Shown in pieces: positions 32,473-41,574 of a stretch of 64,000 nucleotides of DNA; within the stretch, counting starts at the first letter, position 1, and each line of letters starts with the position of its first letter. The stretch is from contig CBFGTM010000010.1 in the NCBI GenBank assembly GCA_965652025.1, positions 1-64,000 of the forward strand, in the 5' to 3' direction. Both the position numbers and the translations under genes were made by a program. The DNA is from CAVVWJ01 sp965652025. Lineage in GTDB: Bacteria; Gemmatimonadota; Gemmatimonadetes; Gemmatimonadales; GWC2-71-9. The notes under the pieces are model-generated. The model saw nothing but the letters and a program-made list of their open reading frames with translations, was not told where the DNA came from and searched no databases.

Positions 32473-32499
32473 TACCTGAAAGATAACCGGCGATCCCGG

Positions 32500-33669
32500 T
32501 CAGCACCCCGCGACCAGCTGCTGCTGGCAGGCATGGGGAACCAAGCGAATGGCGGCATCAGACAGCTCGGTCCGAATGGCGCGTAAGCTGTGGGCCGAGT
32601 TTCGCACCTTGGAGTCGAAGGTCCGATTGGTGAGGAACACAAGGAACAGGTCTCGAGTAGGGTCAATCCAGATCTCGGTGCCGGTAAAGCCGGTATGCCC
32701 GTAGGCGGCGTCACTGATGAGAGTGCCGTAGAGACTCGGCTCATCCTTGTTGAGCTCCGGCGTATCCCAGCCCAGGAGCCGAGGCCCGCTGTTGGAGGTT
32801 GGGGTCAGGAAGCGCTTGATCGTTGCCTGGCTGACCCACTGCCCGTTAGGTCCAGCCCCCGCCCGGAGCCAAACCTGAGCATACCGGGCCAGGTCCATAC
32901 CGGTCGAGAAGATGCCGGCGTGTCCGGCGGCCCCACCGAAGAGCGCGGCATTGGGGTCATTGACCTGGCCCTGCACCGGATGTCCCCGCCACAGAGCGGT
33001 CGGCACCGTCCGCCGGTGAATAGAAGGCGGCGGGCGATAGGTCGTCTGGTAGAGCTCCAGAGGCTCGAACACCTCTCGATGGACGAAGCGATCGAGCGGC
33101 ATCCCGGCCACACTCTCCACCACCACGCCGAGAAGGATCGCGTTGAGATCACTGTACAGCGGCTCTTCTCCAGGCCGTCGGATGAGGCGTTCTGAGTAGA
33201 GCAGCTCGACCGCTCGATCCCGGGAGCGGGTCTGCTTAAAAAACGCTGCGTAGCTGCGAAGTCCGCTGGTGTGATCCAGGAGCATGCGGATGGTGACTTG
33301 ATCCTTGGGGCCGCCGGAGAAACGAGGCAGGTACCGCCGGACCGGCGCGTCCAGATCGATTCGGCCGGCATCCACCAGCCGCATCACCGCACTGGCGGTG
33401 CCAACGACCTTGGTGATCGAGGCGATGTCCCAATAGGTCGAATCCGGGGTGGGAACCGGGGAGCGGGGGCTCCAGGTGAAATGACCGTACCCCCGGGCAT
33501 ACAGAATCGAGTCCCTGCGTCCGATCACCACAACCGCACCGGGATAAATCCCCTGCCGAGTGCCGGCCTGGGCCAGCTGATCGATCTCGGCAAAGGACTG
33601 GGCCGGATCGGGTGAGACTACCGACCCAAGAGCAAAGGCGAGGATCAGCGACAGCAGGTTCGAGCTCAT
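32500..33669 (-). CDS. Serine hydrolase, class C beta-lactamase-like
   Basis: The 389-aa product has a signal peptide-like N-terminus (MSSNLLSLILAFALGSVVSP). The penicillin-binding fold signatures are DIASITKVVGT (SxxK nucleophile), YSDLNAILLG (Tyr motif) and GHTGFTGTEIW (HTG, the KTG equivalent). Family members hydrolyse esters, peptides or lactams in the periplasm; substrate is not predictable. Its ATG overlaps the stop of the matrixin-like gene by 4 bp, suggesting a two-gene secreted-enzyme unit. Confidence 0.88.
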   Translation of the reverse strand: MSSNLLSLILAFALGSVVSPDPAQSFAEIDQLAQAGTRQGIYPGAVVVIGRRDSILYARGYGHFTWSPRSPVPTPDSTYWDIASITKVVGTASAVMRLVDAGRIDLDAPVRRYLPRFSGGPKDQVTIRMLLDHTSGLRSYAAFFKQTRSRDRAVELLYSERLIRRPGEEPLYSDLNAILLGVVVESVAGMPLDRFVHREVFEPLELYQTTYRPPPSIHRRTVPTALWRGHPVQGQVNDPNAALFGGAAGHAGIFSTGMDLARYAQVWLRAGAGPNGQWVSQATIKRFLTPTSNSGPRLLGWDTPELNKDEPSLYGTLISDAAYGHTGFTGTEIWIDPTRDLFLVFLTNRTFDSKVRNSAHSLRAIRTELSDAAIRLVPHACQQQLVAGC

Positions 33670-34475
33670 GGACGGTCCAGGTCCCGCACCGGGCCGGTGG
33701 GCAGCTGGTAGAGAACCTGGGCCGTCCGACGATCGCGGTCGGAGAGCGCTCCGGCCTGAGTGGCCGGGAACATCACGTCGGCAGAATCGGGCGAGTGCGG
33801 AAGACCCAGGGCGTGACCCACCTCGTGCACCGCCACGGTGAGGAGCGCGGCTTCCGGGAGCACCACCCCGGTGTTGGTCCGAAGGGCCAGAAGGATGGCG
33901 GCCTTTCGTACTCGGCCGGCCTGATCCCAGGTCAGGTCGGTCTGACCCGCGCGATCGAAATCGAAATGGTCGAGCCAGCGGACCAGAATGTCCGCGGTGC
34001 CGGTGTCAGCGACTTGGGCGAAGCGAACACCGATACCGGCACCCTCCCACCGTTCCAAAGCCTGGCGCACATACCCCGCCATTCTGGGCTGGTACCCCGG
34101 TGCGCCCCCCTCAATGATTGCCACCCGAAGCGCCCCGCTCCGATCGGGCCAGCGACGGACCACTGAATCAGTGCTGATGATGAGCGAATCGAGATAGGTC
34201 AGCCCCGCCACGCTGTTGAGCCGCTGGCGGGCGGCAAGGCGAGCCAGGCGATCGATCGTAGGAGTGCCCGGTGCCACGGCGGGCTGACCAGCATTCGAGG
34301 CCGGCGGAGACGTCGATGGGCTCGCGTTCTCCAGCTCCACCGTGGCAGAGCGGGTGTCGCTGGGTCCCTGGACCACCCGATCGCCGGCCCGCGAATCCAG
34401 GGCATGCGACAGCCGGTCTGCCAGAAGTATGGCAAACAGCCCGAGAGTGAGGAGCGGCAGCACTACCCGTTTCAT
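33666..34475 (-). CDS. Matrixin-like zinc metalloprotease
   Basis: The 269-aa protein has an N-terminal signal/anchor (MKRVVLPLLTLGLFAILLA) and a low-complexity Ser/Pro linker. The C-terminal catalytic domain has the extended zinc motif HEVGHALGLPHS near residue 215. The Met-turn is probably in DVMFPATQAG. This fits the M10 matrixin group, secreted. I use the ATG at 34475; a GTG at 34487 is the alternative. Confidence 0.85.
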   Translation of the reverse strand: MKRVVLPLLTLGLFAILLADRLSHALDSRAGDRVVQGPSDTRSATVELENASPSTSPPASNAGQPAVAPGTPTIDRLARLAARQRLNSVAGLTYLDSLIISTDSVVRRWPDRSGALRVAIIEGGAPGYQPRMAGYVRQALERWEGAGIGVRFAQVADTGTADILVRWLDHFDFDRAGQTDLTWDQAGRVRKAAILLALRTNTGVVLPEAALLTVAVHEVGHALGLPHSPDSADVMFPATQAGALSDRDRRTAQVLYQLPTGPVRDLDRP

Positions 34476-34519
34476 AGGGATCCGCACATGCCAGCCATTG
34501 GTGCAAGTTCTGCGCGAGG

Positions 34520-37378
34520 CTAGTGTTTCGCTTCCAGCCAGTTCGGCCCGAACCCAATGTCCACGACCAGGGGAACCCGAAGGGCCACTACGTTCTCCAT
34601 GTGTTCACGGACCAGCTGGGTCATGGCGTCGACCTCGCTGGGAGGCACCTCAAACACCAGCTCGTCGTGGACCTGGAGCAGCATGCGCCCGGCCAGACCG
34701 CCCTCTCGGATGGCGCGATGAATCCGTACCATGGCAAGCTTGATGAGGTCGGCCGCAGACCCCTGCAAGGGCGAGTTCTGGGCGTTCCGTTCCCCATAGG
34801 CACGCAGACTGAAGTTGCGTTCCTTGATCTCGGGTATATACCGGCGCCGCTTGAAGAGCGTCTCCACGTATCCCTGCTGCCGCGCCAGTTCAATCTGCCG
34901 ATCGAGAAAGGCGCGGACCCCGGCAAACCGCTCGAAATAACGGGCAATGAACCCGCGGGCATCCTCCAGAGAGATGCCGAGCTGGCGGCTCAGGGCAAAG
35001 GCCCCCTGGCCATAAATCGTGGCGAAGTTGATGGTCTTGGCCCGGCCCCGCATCTCGGGCGTCACCTGCTCGGGGGGAAGATTAAAGATCAGCGCGGCAG
35101 TCTGCCGGTGGATGTCACCGCCCTGGTGGAAGGCCTCGATAAATGCAGGATCGCCCGACAGATGGGCCATGATTCGAAGCTCGATCTGGGAATAATCCGC
35201 GACCAGAAAGACCCAGCCCTCCCGGGGGATAAAGCCGGCCCGAATCGCTTCGCCGCGAGTCGTCCGGATGGGAATGTTCTGCAGATTGGGATCGGCCGAG
35301 CTGAGCCGCCCGGTGGCGGCGCCCGCCTGATTGAAGCTGGTGTGGATCCGTCCGGTTCTGGGGTTGATCCGCTCGGGCAGAGTATCCACGTAGGTGTTCT
35401 TGAGCTTCTGCAGTTCCCGGTACTCCAGGATGAGACGGGGCAGCTCGTGACCCATGGCTGCCAGCTGCTCCAGCACGTCGGCGTCGGTGGAGGGGCCGGT
35501 CTTGGTCTTCTTGAGCACCGGAAGCTGGAGTTTCTCGAACAGGACGCTGGCCAGCTGACGGGGAGAATTCAGGTTCACCTCCATCCCGGCCACTCTGGTA
35601 ATGTCCTGTTCCAGCCGGTGGAGATCACCGCCCAGCTCGTGGCTGAGCCGCTGGAACAGACCACGGTCAATCCTGATACCCTCCCATTCCATGTCCACCA
35701 GAACCTGAAGCAGCGGGAGCTCGATATCCCGGAGCAACGGCTCCAGAGACATCTCCTGCAACATCGGGGCAAAGAACTGGTGCAGCGAAAGCACGGTAGC
35801 GCCCTCACTGCCGCAGTAGTTCGCCGCCAAGGGGACCGCCACCTCGGCGAACGGAATCTCGGATTTGCCTTTGCCGGCTAGCTCCTGATAGGTCTGGAGC
35901 GTGCGCCCGAGGTGCTCGAGACACAGAGTATCGAGAGTGTGGGACCGTCTACCCGGGTCGAGCACAAAGCTGGCCAGCATGGTATCGAAGCTGACGCCGG
36001 CCAGCTCGACGCCGGCGCTACGCAGCACTTGCCAGTCGTACTTGATGTCGTGCCCGGCCTTGGGAATGTCCGGGTCGGCCAGCAGGGTGGCTATCGGGCG
36101 CAACGCGACGTCGGTGAGAGGAGGAAGGTTGCGGACCGGCTCCATGGTCGCGAGCTCGCCGCCGGCCGGCTGGTGATCGAATGGGAGATACCAGACCTCA
36201 TCCGGCCCGGCGGCCAAGGACAGACCTACCAACCGCGCGTCCCGCGCCTCCAGTCCATTGGCTTCCACGTCGACTGCCACCACCGGGGCCTGGCGGAGGA
36301 GCTCGACCACCTCGGGCAAGTCGGCGGGATCGTCGACCACGGTCACCGTGGTAGCGGGCGTGGGGGAGAGCTCGGACAGGCTGAGCCACGAGTCGGCCGA
36401 AAAATCCAGCTCGGAATCGCCGTTGTCCGTAGCCGCGGCCGGCCGAGGTGGGGGTGGAAGCTCGGCCAGAGGGCCGGAGTCGCTCAGCCGTCGCACCAGC
36501 GAGTAGAACTCCAGCTCAGTCAGGAGCCGGATGACGGCTTCCTTGTCCGCCTCTCGAGGCACCAGGTCGCGGATGTCGAGCTCAAGTGGAACGTCCCGCT
36601 TGATGGTGACCAACTCGCGAGAGAGGCGGGCGTTCTCTGCCTGGGCCAGTAGGGCCTCCCGAGGCCGCTTGGCTGTCACCTCGTTCGCCCGCGCCAGCAT
36701 GGTCTCCAGGTCGCCGAACTCCGCCAGCAGCTTCTGGGCTCCTTTTTCGCCGATGCCTCTGACCCCGGGAATATTGTCCGAGGAGTCGCCTACCAGGGCC
36801 AGGAAATCCACTACCTGGCGGGGAGGGACTCCCAGGCGGTCCGCGGCATTGGACTCGTCGACCCACACTTCGTCCACCGCCGCCGGTCCACCCCGGCCGG
36901 GATTGAGCAGGGCAATGCCCGGCCCCACCAGCTGATAAAAATCCTTGTCGCCGGACACGATGACCGCCTGGAGCCCGCGCTCGGCCGCGGTCTGGGCCAG
37001 CGTGCCGATGACATCGTCGGCTTCGTAGCCGCGGATGGCGATCACTGGAATACCGAACGCCTCCAGCAGGTCACAAATCCGCTGGACCGACCGGTTGAAG
37101 TCGGCCTGGAGCTCCTGATCCAGCTTGTCCCGGGTGGATTTGTAGTCGGCGTAGCGCTCCTCCCGAAAGGAAGTGCCCGCGTCGTTGATCCAGGCCACGT
37201 AGTCAGGCCGATACTTCTCCCGGAGCCGGAGCAGAAAGTTGACCACTCCCAGGGCCGCGGAGGTGTTCTCGCCCTTGGCGGTTCGCAGCGGCCGCGCGAT
37301 CATGGCATAAAAGGCCCGATAGATCAGCGCATACCCATCGATCAGGAAGAGTTGTGGTGGATTGTGATTGGGGGGCAT
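34520..37378 (-). CDS. polA: DNA polymerase I
   Basis: The 952-aa polymerase fills gaps and removes RNA primers. The 5'-nuclease domain is residues 1-295 (FLIDGYALIYRAF, GYEADDVIGTLA, GVRGIGEKGAQKLL). A 3'-5' exonuclease domain follows at about 345-540, and the polymerase at about 560-952 (VADYSQIELRIMAHLSGD, RAKTINFATIYGQG, QVHDELVFE). The exonuclease keeps Asp370, Glu372 and Asp448, but the motif III aspartate (E. coli Asp501) is Glu525 (YCGSE), so proofreading may be weak. It stands 19 bp downstream of the GWxTD lipoprotein gene. Confidence 0.97.
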   Translation of the reverse strand: MPPNHNPPQLFLIDGYALIYRAFYAMIARPLRTAKGENTSAALGVVNFLLRLREKYRPDYVAWINDAGTSFREERYADYKSTRDKLDQELQADFNRSVQRICDLLEAFGIPVIAIRGYEADDVIGTLAQTAAERGLQAVIVSGDKDFYQLVGPGIALLNPGRGGPAAVDEVWVDESNAADRLGVPPRQVVDFLALVGDSSDNIPGVRGIGEKGAQKLLAEFGDLETMLARANEVTAKRPREALLAQAENARLSRELVTIKRDVPLELDIRDLVPREADKEAVIRLLTELEFYSLVRRLSDSGPLAELPPPPRPAAATDNGDSELDFSADSWLSLSELSPTPATTVTVVDDPADLPEVVELLRQAPVVAVDVEANGLEARDARLVGLSLAAGPDEVWYLPFDHQPAGGELATMEPVRNLPPLTDVALRPIATLLADPDIPKAGHDIKYDWQVLRSAGVELAGVSFDTMLASFVLDPGRRSHTLDTLCLEHLGRTLQTYQELAGKGKSEIPFAEVAVPLAANYCGSEGATVLSLHQFFAPMLQEMSLEPLLRDIELPLLQVLVDMEWEGIRIDRGLFQRLSHELGGDLHRLEQDITRVAGMEVNLNSPRQLASVLFEKLQLPVLKKTKTGPSTDADVLEQLAAMGHELPRLILEYRELQKLKNTYVDTLPERINPRTGRIHTSFNQAGAATGRLSSADPNLQNIPIRTTRGEAIRAGFIPREGWVFLVADYSQIELRIMAHLSGDPAFIEAFHQGGDIHRQTAALIFNLPPEQVTPEMRGRAKTINFATIYGQGAFALSRQLGISLEDARGFIARYFERFAGVRAFLDRQIELARQQGYVETLFKRRRYIPEIKERNFSLRAYGERNAQNSPLQGSAADLIKLAMVRIHRAIREGGLAGRMLLQVHDELVFEVPPSEVDAMTQLVREHMENVVALRVPLVVDIGFGPNWLEAKH

Positions 37379-37397
37379 GGGGGGAAAGATAAGACGA

Positions 37398-38735
37398 TCA
37401 GTCCTGCCGCCTCAGCCGGTTCAGGGTGCGCTCGAATTCGGCCCGCGACCCCGGCGTCAGCCGCAGGCGGCCGAACCCGGTCTCATCCTGGAAGAAGAGG
37501 GCCAGCCGGTAGTTGAGATAGCTCCAGCGGACCACCCGGCCGGCCTGTCCGGGCGTGGTCTCGATGCTCTCGTCCGGTGGGCCCAAAGTGATGAACACCT
37601 CGCCCCGGTCGGTCCGCCAGCCCGGCACACCTTCATCGGTGAACCGGGAATTGGACGCGCTGATCCGCGCGAAATACTGATTGAGGGCCTCGTTTTCCGG
37701 CGTGATCCTGTTGGGATCGGTCTCGGTGTAGAACTCTCGCCAGAGCCGGGAGCGGTCGGCCGGGCGGGCCTTCCTCATGTCGTTGACTCGAGCATCCTGC
37801 CCGAAATACCGCAGCAGATCGAGCATCTCGTCGAAATTGGTGATGACCCAGGCCTGGGAGAACGACACCAGCGCGGACACGGTGCGCTGAGCCGGCCGGT
37901 AGCCAAGCACCAGCTTGAGCTCTCCCAGAGAAATGCTGTCGGGAGCGAGCCGGATCACCTGACTCTCGACCGCGCGTCCTCCCCGGAAGCGAAGCGAGTC
38001 GTCGTAGATGATCTCCTGCTGCTCGTCGAAAACCTGGAAGGGAACGGTGACCGGGCCCGCGAAATCGTAACCTTCGACGTACGCCAGCAGGGTGTCGGCT
38101 CCATAGCCCACCGCGCCCCGGGGATTCAGCACCACGGAAAGCGGCTCGCTACGGCTGGCGCGCCCGGTGGCCTGATACGCGAGAATGGGGGCGGAGGTCG
38201 AGCCTGGCACAAAGGAAGGTGCCGTGTATCTCCCCTGGGCCCGGCTTTCGGCAGTGGAGCTCGCGTCACGCACGGTGACGTTCACATTGTAGGTACCTGA
38301 GGTGAGCCGGAGAATCTGCTGAAAGAGAATGCTTTCGTCGGCCCGCAGAGTTTCCTGGAAGGTAGGCACCCGCACAATCTCGTCACGACTCAGCTCGACC
38401 GGCCGGGAGCCCTCCTTCTGGAAGGCGATGCTGACTCGGTAGCGCGCCACAAAGGTGTTCCCGTCGCGCTGAAAGGCCAGCGCCCGGTTCTCCAGCGAAA
38501 GGCCCAGTATGCCGATGACCGAGTCGCCGGGCCCTGCCGCAAAAGCTACGGTGCCGACGAACGGCAGCGGCTCACCCGCGGCCAGCCGGCCGAGACGCTG
38601 GTAGTAGCTGGGAAGGTTGACCAGCTGGCTGAGCTGATCCGCTGGCGCGGGCGCCTCCTGGCTGCCAACTCGCTTCCAGCTGCCGCAACCGAGTGCCGCG
38701 GCGCCGAGCAGCGCTACCAGTGCCAACCCACGCAT
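37398..38735 (-). CDS. GWxTD-domain lipoprotein
   Basis: The 445-aa product has a lipoprotein signal (MRGLALVALLGAAALGC). A long beta-rich middle is followed by the GWxTD motif GWRTDRGEVFITLGPPDESIE near residue 370. GWxTD proteins occur mostly in Acidobacteria, Bacteroidota and Gemmatimonadota, and their function is unknown. It is divergent from the kinase at 38875 across 139 bp and lies upstream of polA. Confidence 0.88.
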   Translation of the reverse strand: MRGLALVALLGAAALGCGSWKRVGSQEAPAPADQLSQLVNLPSYYQRLGRLAAGEPLPFVGTVAFAAGPGDSVIGILGLSLENRALAFQRDGNTFVARYRVSIAFQKEGSRPVELSRDEIVRVPTFQETLRADESILFQQILRLTSGTYNVNVTVRDASSTAESRAQGRYTAPSFVPGSTSAPILAYQATGRASRSEPLSVVLNPRGAVGYGADTLLAYVEGYDFAGPVTVPFQVFDEQQEIIYDDSLRFRGGRAVESQVIRLAPDSISLGELKLVLGYRPAQRTVSALVSFSQAWVITNFDEMLDLLRYFGQDARVNDMRKARPADRSRLWREFYTETDPNRITPENEALNQYFARISASNSRFTDEGVPGWRTDRGEVFITLGPPDESIETTPGQAGRVVRWSYLNYRLALFFQDETGFGRLRLTPGSRAEFERTLNRLRRQD

Positions 38736-38874
38736 GATTCTCTCCTGGGAGAAACAGCCTGCACCACTCTTCGGCGGAAGGTTAGTGGCGGCGCGGGAGA
38801 GGCGTCAAGCAGGTGAGCCGCTCAACTGAGTGCAACTTGCTGCCTCCTGCGTAATTAACTAGCTTGGCCACTCG

Positions 38875-39774
38875 ATGAACGGCGACACGTTGACTGGTCG
38901 GACCATCGCTGGCTACCACCTTACCAAGTACGTCGGCGAGGGAGGCACCGCTACGGTCTACCGCGCCGAGCATCCGGAGCGGGGCGTTGCCGCGGTCAAG
39001 ATTCTGCGATCCCGTCTGGCCCAGGATCCGGTTGCGGTCAAGCGGTTCTTGCGGGAAGCGGAGTACGGGGCCCGGGTCAGCCATCCCAACATCGTACGCA
39101 CCTACGACTATGGAGTGGCCGATGGGCTGCACTATCTGGCGCTGGAGTGGGCCGATGGCGAGCCGCTGGCGGAATTCGTCAATCGCTCAGGACATCTCGC
39201 GCCGGCCCTGGTCGCTCGTATCGTGGAACAAATCGGCGCCGCGCTGACCGCCGCCCACCGGGCCGGCATCATCCATCGAGACCTCAAGCCGGCCAACATC
39301 ATGTATGATCCAGCCCAGCAGACCGCCAAGCTGCTGGACTTCGGGATTGCCCGGGACGCCGAGCTGAGCCCGGAAGAGCGGCTGACCCGAGCCGGATTCT
39401 TTGTCGGCACGCTCCAATACGTCGCCCCCGAGACTCTGAGCGGCGAGTTAGTAAAGGAGCAGGCGGATGTCTACAGCCTGGCGACGATCACGTACTACCT
39501 CCTGACCGGCTGCCTCCCATTTACCGGCAAGAGTCCTCGCGAGCTCTTTCAGCAGCTGCTCACCAAGGATCCGGTTCCGTTGAATGAAGCGCGCCGCGGG
39601 CTGCGTTTTCCCCATGCGGTCGAAGCCACAGTCATGCACGGACTGCAGCGAGACCTGAGCAAGCGGTGCCGAACAGTCGAGGAGTTCGCCACTGCTTTTT
39701 GCCACGCGGTACGAGAGGAGGCGCCGAAACGCACCGGTTTCCTGACCGGGCTGTTTCGCAGGGGCAGCGAATGA
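38875..39774 (+). CDS. Small serine/threonine protein kinase
   Basis: The 299-aa Hanks-type kinase domain comes without a transmembrane segment. It has GEGGTATVYRAEH (glycine loop), VAAVKIL (ATP lysine), HRDLKPANIMYD (catalytic loop) and DFGIARDAEL (DFG). The usual C-terminal sensor is absent; only RTGFLTGLFRRGSE follows the domain. Its stop overlaps pyrE (ATGA), an unusual pairing of kinase and pyrimidine synthesis. It should be cytoplasmic. Confidence 0.93.
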   Translation: MNGDTLTGRTIAGYHLTKYVGEGGTATVYRAEHPERGVAAVKILRSRLAQDPVAVKRFLREAEYGARVSHPNIVRTYDYGVADGLHYLALEWADGEPLAEFVNRSGHLAPALVARIVEQIGAALTAAHRAGIIHRDLKPANIMYDPAQQTAKLLDFGIARDAELSPEERLTRAGFFVGTLQYVAPETLSGELVKEQADVYSLATITYYLLTGCLPFTGKSPRELFQQLLTKDPVPLNEARRGLRFPHAVEATVMHGLQRDLSKRCRTVEEFATAFCHAVREEAPKRTGFLTGLFRRGSE

Positions 39775-40325
39775 CCGACCGCGAGTCGCTCCGGCGGCTT
39801 TTGCTGGGGCGCTCGGTACAGCGGGGTGATTTCGTGCTGGCCTCGGGCCGGCAATCCTCCTATTACATCGACTGCCGGCGGACGACGATGTCCGGCGAGG
39901 GCATGGTACTGATCGGCCGAATGGGGCTCGCGGCCATTCAGGATGTAGAGTGGCGGCCCGCAGCGGTCGGCGGTCTGACCATGGGGGCCGACCCGGTGGC
40001 CTATGCCATTGCAGCGGCAAGCTACGGAGGAGGGCGCAGGATCGACGCGTTCAGCGTGCGAAAACGGGAAAAGCAGCATGGCACCGGCCGGCTGATCGAG
40101 GGGAACTTTCAATCGGGCGACGCGGTGGTGGTGGTAGAGGACGTGATTACCACCGGGGGCTCGGCTTCGCAGGCCGTCGCCGCGGTGCGGCAGGCAGGTG
40201 GCCGGGTGCTCGGAGTCCTGGCGGTGGTCGACCGCGAGGAAGGCGGGAAGCGAGCTTTGGAGGCACAGGGTCACCGAGTCATCGCGCTCACCACGGCGGG
40301 CGAGCTGGGACTGGGAGAGGCGTGA
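39771..40325 (+). CDS. pyrE: Orotate phosphoribosyltransferase
   Basis: The 184-aa enzyme makes OMP from orotate and PRPP in UMP synthesis. It has FVLASGRQSSYYIDCRR, RKREKQHGTGRLIEG (the flexible catalytic loop) and VVVVEDVITTGGS (PRPP motif). ATG overlaps the kinase stop by 4 bp; GTG of the next gene overlaps its stop. An upstream in-frame extension inside the kinase is rejected. Confidence 0.95.
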   Translation: MTDRESLRRLLLGRSVQRGDFVLASGRQSSYYIDCRRTTMSGEGMVLIGRMGLAAIQDVEWRPAAVGGLTMGADPVAYAIAAASYGGGRRIDAFSVRKREKQHGTGRLIEGNFQSGDAVVVVEDVITTGGSASQAVAAVRQAGGRVLGVLAVVDREEGGKRALEAQGHRVIALTTAGELGLGEA

Positions 40326-40732
40326 GCCGGCGGAGGACAGGCCAGATTGCCGCCGGCCTGGTTGCGCTCATCTCGTTTGGATGGGCGGTGTGGGCGTCGC
40401 ATGCGTCAGCCATGCCGGAGTTTCGGATCTATGACGGGTATTGGATGATATTCGGCGCGACGCTGGCGACTCTTCTCGCGGCGCCCCTGGTGTGGCGCTG
40501 GCCCCGGGAACTGTCGCTGGTTGCCATTGCGGCTACGGCTGCGATCGGGTGCGTGGCTCCGCTGGTCGTGTCGGCACTGAGGAAGGACATGCCGGTGATG
40601 GTGCGGCTGCGCGGCTCGTGGATTCTGGGGGGCGCCGACCTGGTGGGGCCGCCGCTGGTGATTGGTTTCGTCGCCCTCTGGTTCGCCATCCGCAAGTACG
40701 AGCAGAGGGGGGCGCACAACCGGGGTCCGTAG
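40322..40732 (+). CDS. Hypothetical four-helix membrane protein
   Basis: The 136-aa product has about four transmembrane helices: GQIAAGLVALISFGWAVWAS, WMIFGATLATLLAAPLVW, LVAIAATAAIGCVAPLVV and PPLVIGFVALWFAI. No domain is recognised. The GTG start overlaps the pyrE stop (GTGA) and the next gene follows 3 bp after its stop, so it belongs to the kinase-pyrE run. Confidence 0.7.
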   Translation: MSRRRTGQIAAGLVALISFGWAVWASHASAMPEFRIYDGYWMIFGATLATLLAAPLVWRWPRELSLVAIAATAAIGCVAPLVVSALRKDMPVMVRLRGSWILGGADLVGPPLVIGFVALWFAIRKYEQRGAHNRGP

Positions 40733-40735
40733 CCA

Positions 40736-41215
40736 ATGCCGAGTACTGCGTTAACCACCTATCTCAACGATCATCTCGCCGGCTCCGTCGCAGCCCTCGA
40801 GCTCCTGGGGCATCTGCTCGAGCGAGACCCGGGCAGCGGCCGAGACGAGCTGGCTCGGATCCGGGCCGAAGTCGAGGAAGATCAGCAGCTCCTGCAGCGA
40901 ATCCTCGGCGACATGGGAGGGAAGGAGAGCCCCATTCGCAAGGCAGCCGCCTGGCTCACGGAGAAGCTGGGCCAGGTCAAGCTGGGCCTGGATGACAAAG
41001 GATCGGGGGAGCTGCGGGTGCTCGAAGCCCTGGAAGCGCTTGGACTGGGCATCCAGGGCAAGCTCCTGCTCTGGCGGTCGCTCGAGGCCGTGAGGGGATC
41101 GGTTCCCTCGCTCGGCGGGATCGATCTTCAGCAGCTGCAGCAACGGGCCGAGCAGCAGTTCCGGCGGGTGGAAGAGCTTCGCCTGCGGGCCGCGCGGGTG
41201 GCCCTCCGGCCCTGA
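40736..41215 (+). CDS. Hypothetical helical protein, ferritin-like in outline
   Basis: The 159-aa product is all helical and rich in Leu, Glu and Gln, opening YLNDHLAGSVAALELLGHLLERDPG. The His-Glu pattern recalls small ferritin-like or DUF892-type bundles, but metal-binding ExxH pairs are not clear. The C-terminus QLQQRAEQQFRRVEELRLRA is coiled-coil-like. It starts 3 bp after the preceding gene. Function is unknown. Confidence 0.7.
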   Translation: MPSTALTTYLNDHLAGSVAALELLGHLLERDPGSGRDELARIRAEVEEDQQLLQRILGDMGGKESPIRKAAAWLTEKLGQVKLGLDDKGSGELRVLEALEALGLGIQGKLLLWRSLEAVRGSVPSLGGIDLQQLQQRAEQQFRRVEELRLRAARVALRP

Positions 41216-41246
41216 GTCACACCAGGCCATGACATAAGGAGTGATA

Positions 41247-41471
41247 ATGGACGAAGAGGCCTTCAATCTGGACATCCGGAAATTCTTGAAGCGGTTCGGC
41301 GTTACGGCCCAGCGGGAAATCGAGAAGGCGGTGGACGAGGGGCTGAAGCGCGGCGCTCTCCGGGGTCACGAGGTCCTGCAGGTACGAGCGACGCTCACCA
41401 TCCCCGGTGTCTTGCCGGAGCTCAAGGTGGATGGGGAAATCGGACTATCCCGCCGAGCGGGCGGCGATTGA
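41247..41471 (+). CDS. DUF6494 family protein
   Basis: The 74-aa product opens MDEEAFNLDIRKFLKRFGV followed by TAQREIEKAV, which matches the DUF6494 family as I recall it. ATG follows AAGGAG with 5-bp spacing, a strong ribosome site. Function is unknown. The C-terminus ends in a short beta segment with LKVDGEIGLSRRAGGD. The next gene begins 103 bp downstream. Confidence 0.8.
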   Translation: MDEEAFNLDIRKFLKRFGVTAQREIEKAVDEGLKRGALRGHEVLQVRATLTIPGVLPELKVDGEIGLSRRAGGD

Positions 41472-41574
41472 ACCCGTGACACCGCTGCAAGTTCTTGCAT
41501 GGCATTGACGTAGCCCATCTCCGAGCCCGATCTTCCCCGGGCCCCCTTTACCTCTCACAATTTGGGAGTTCGTC

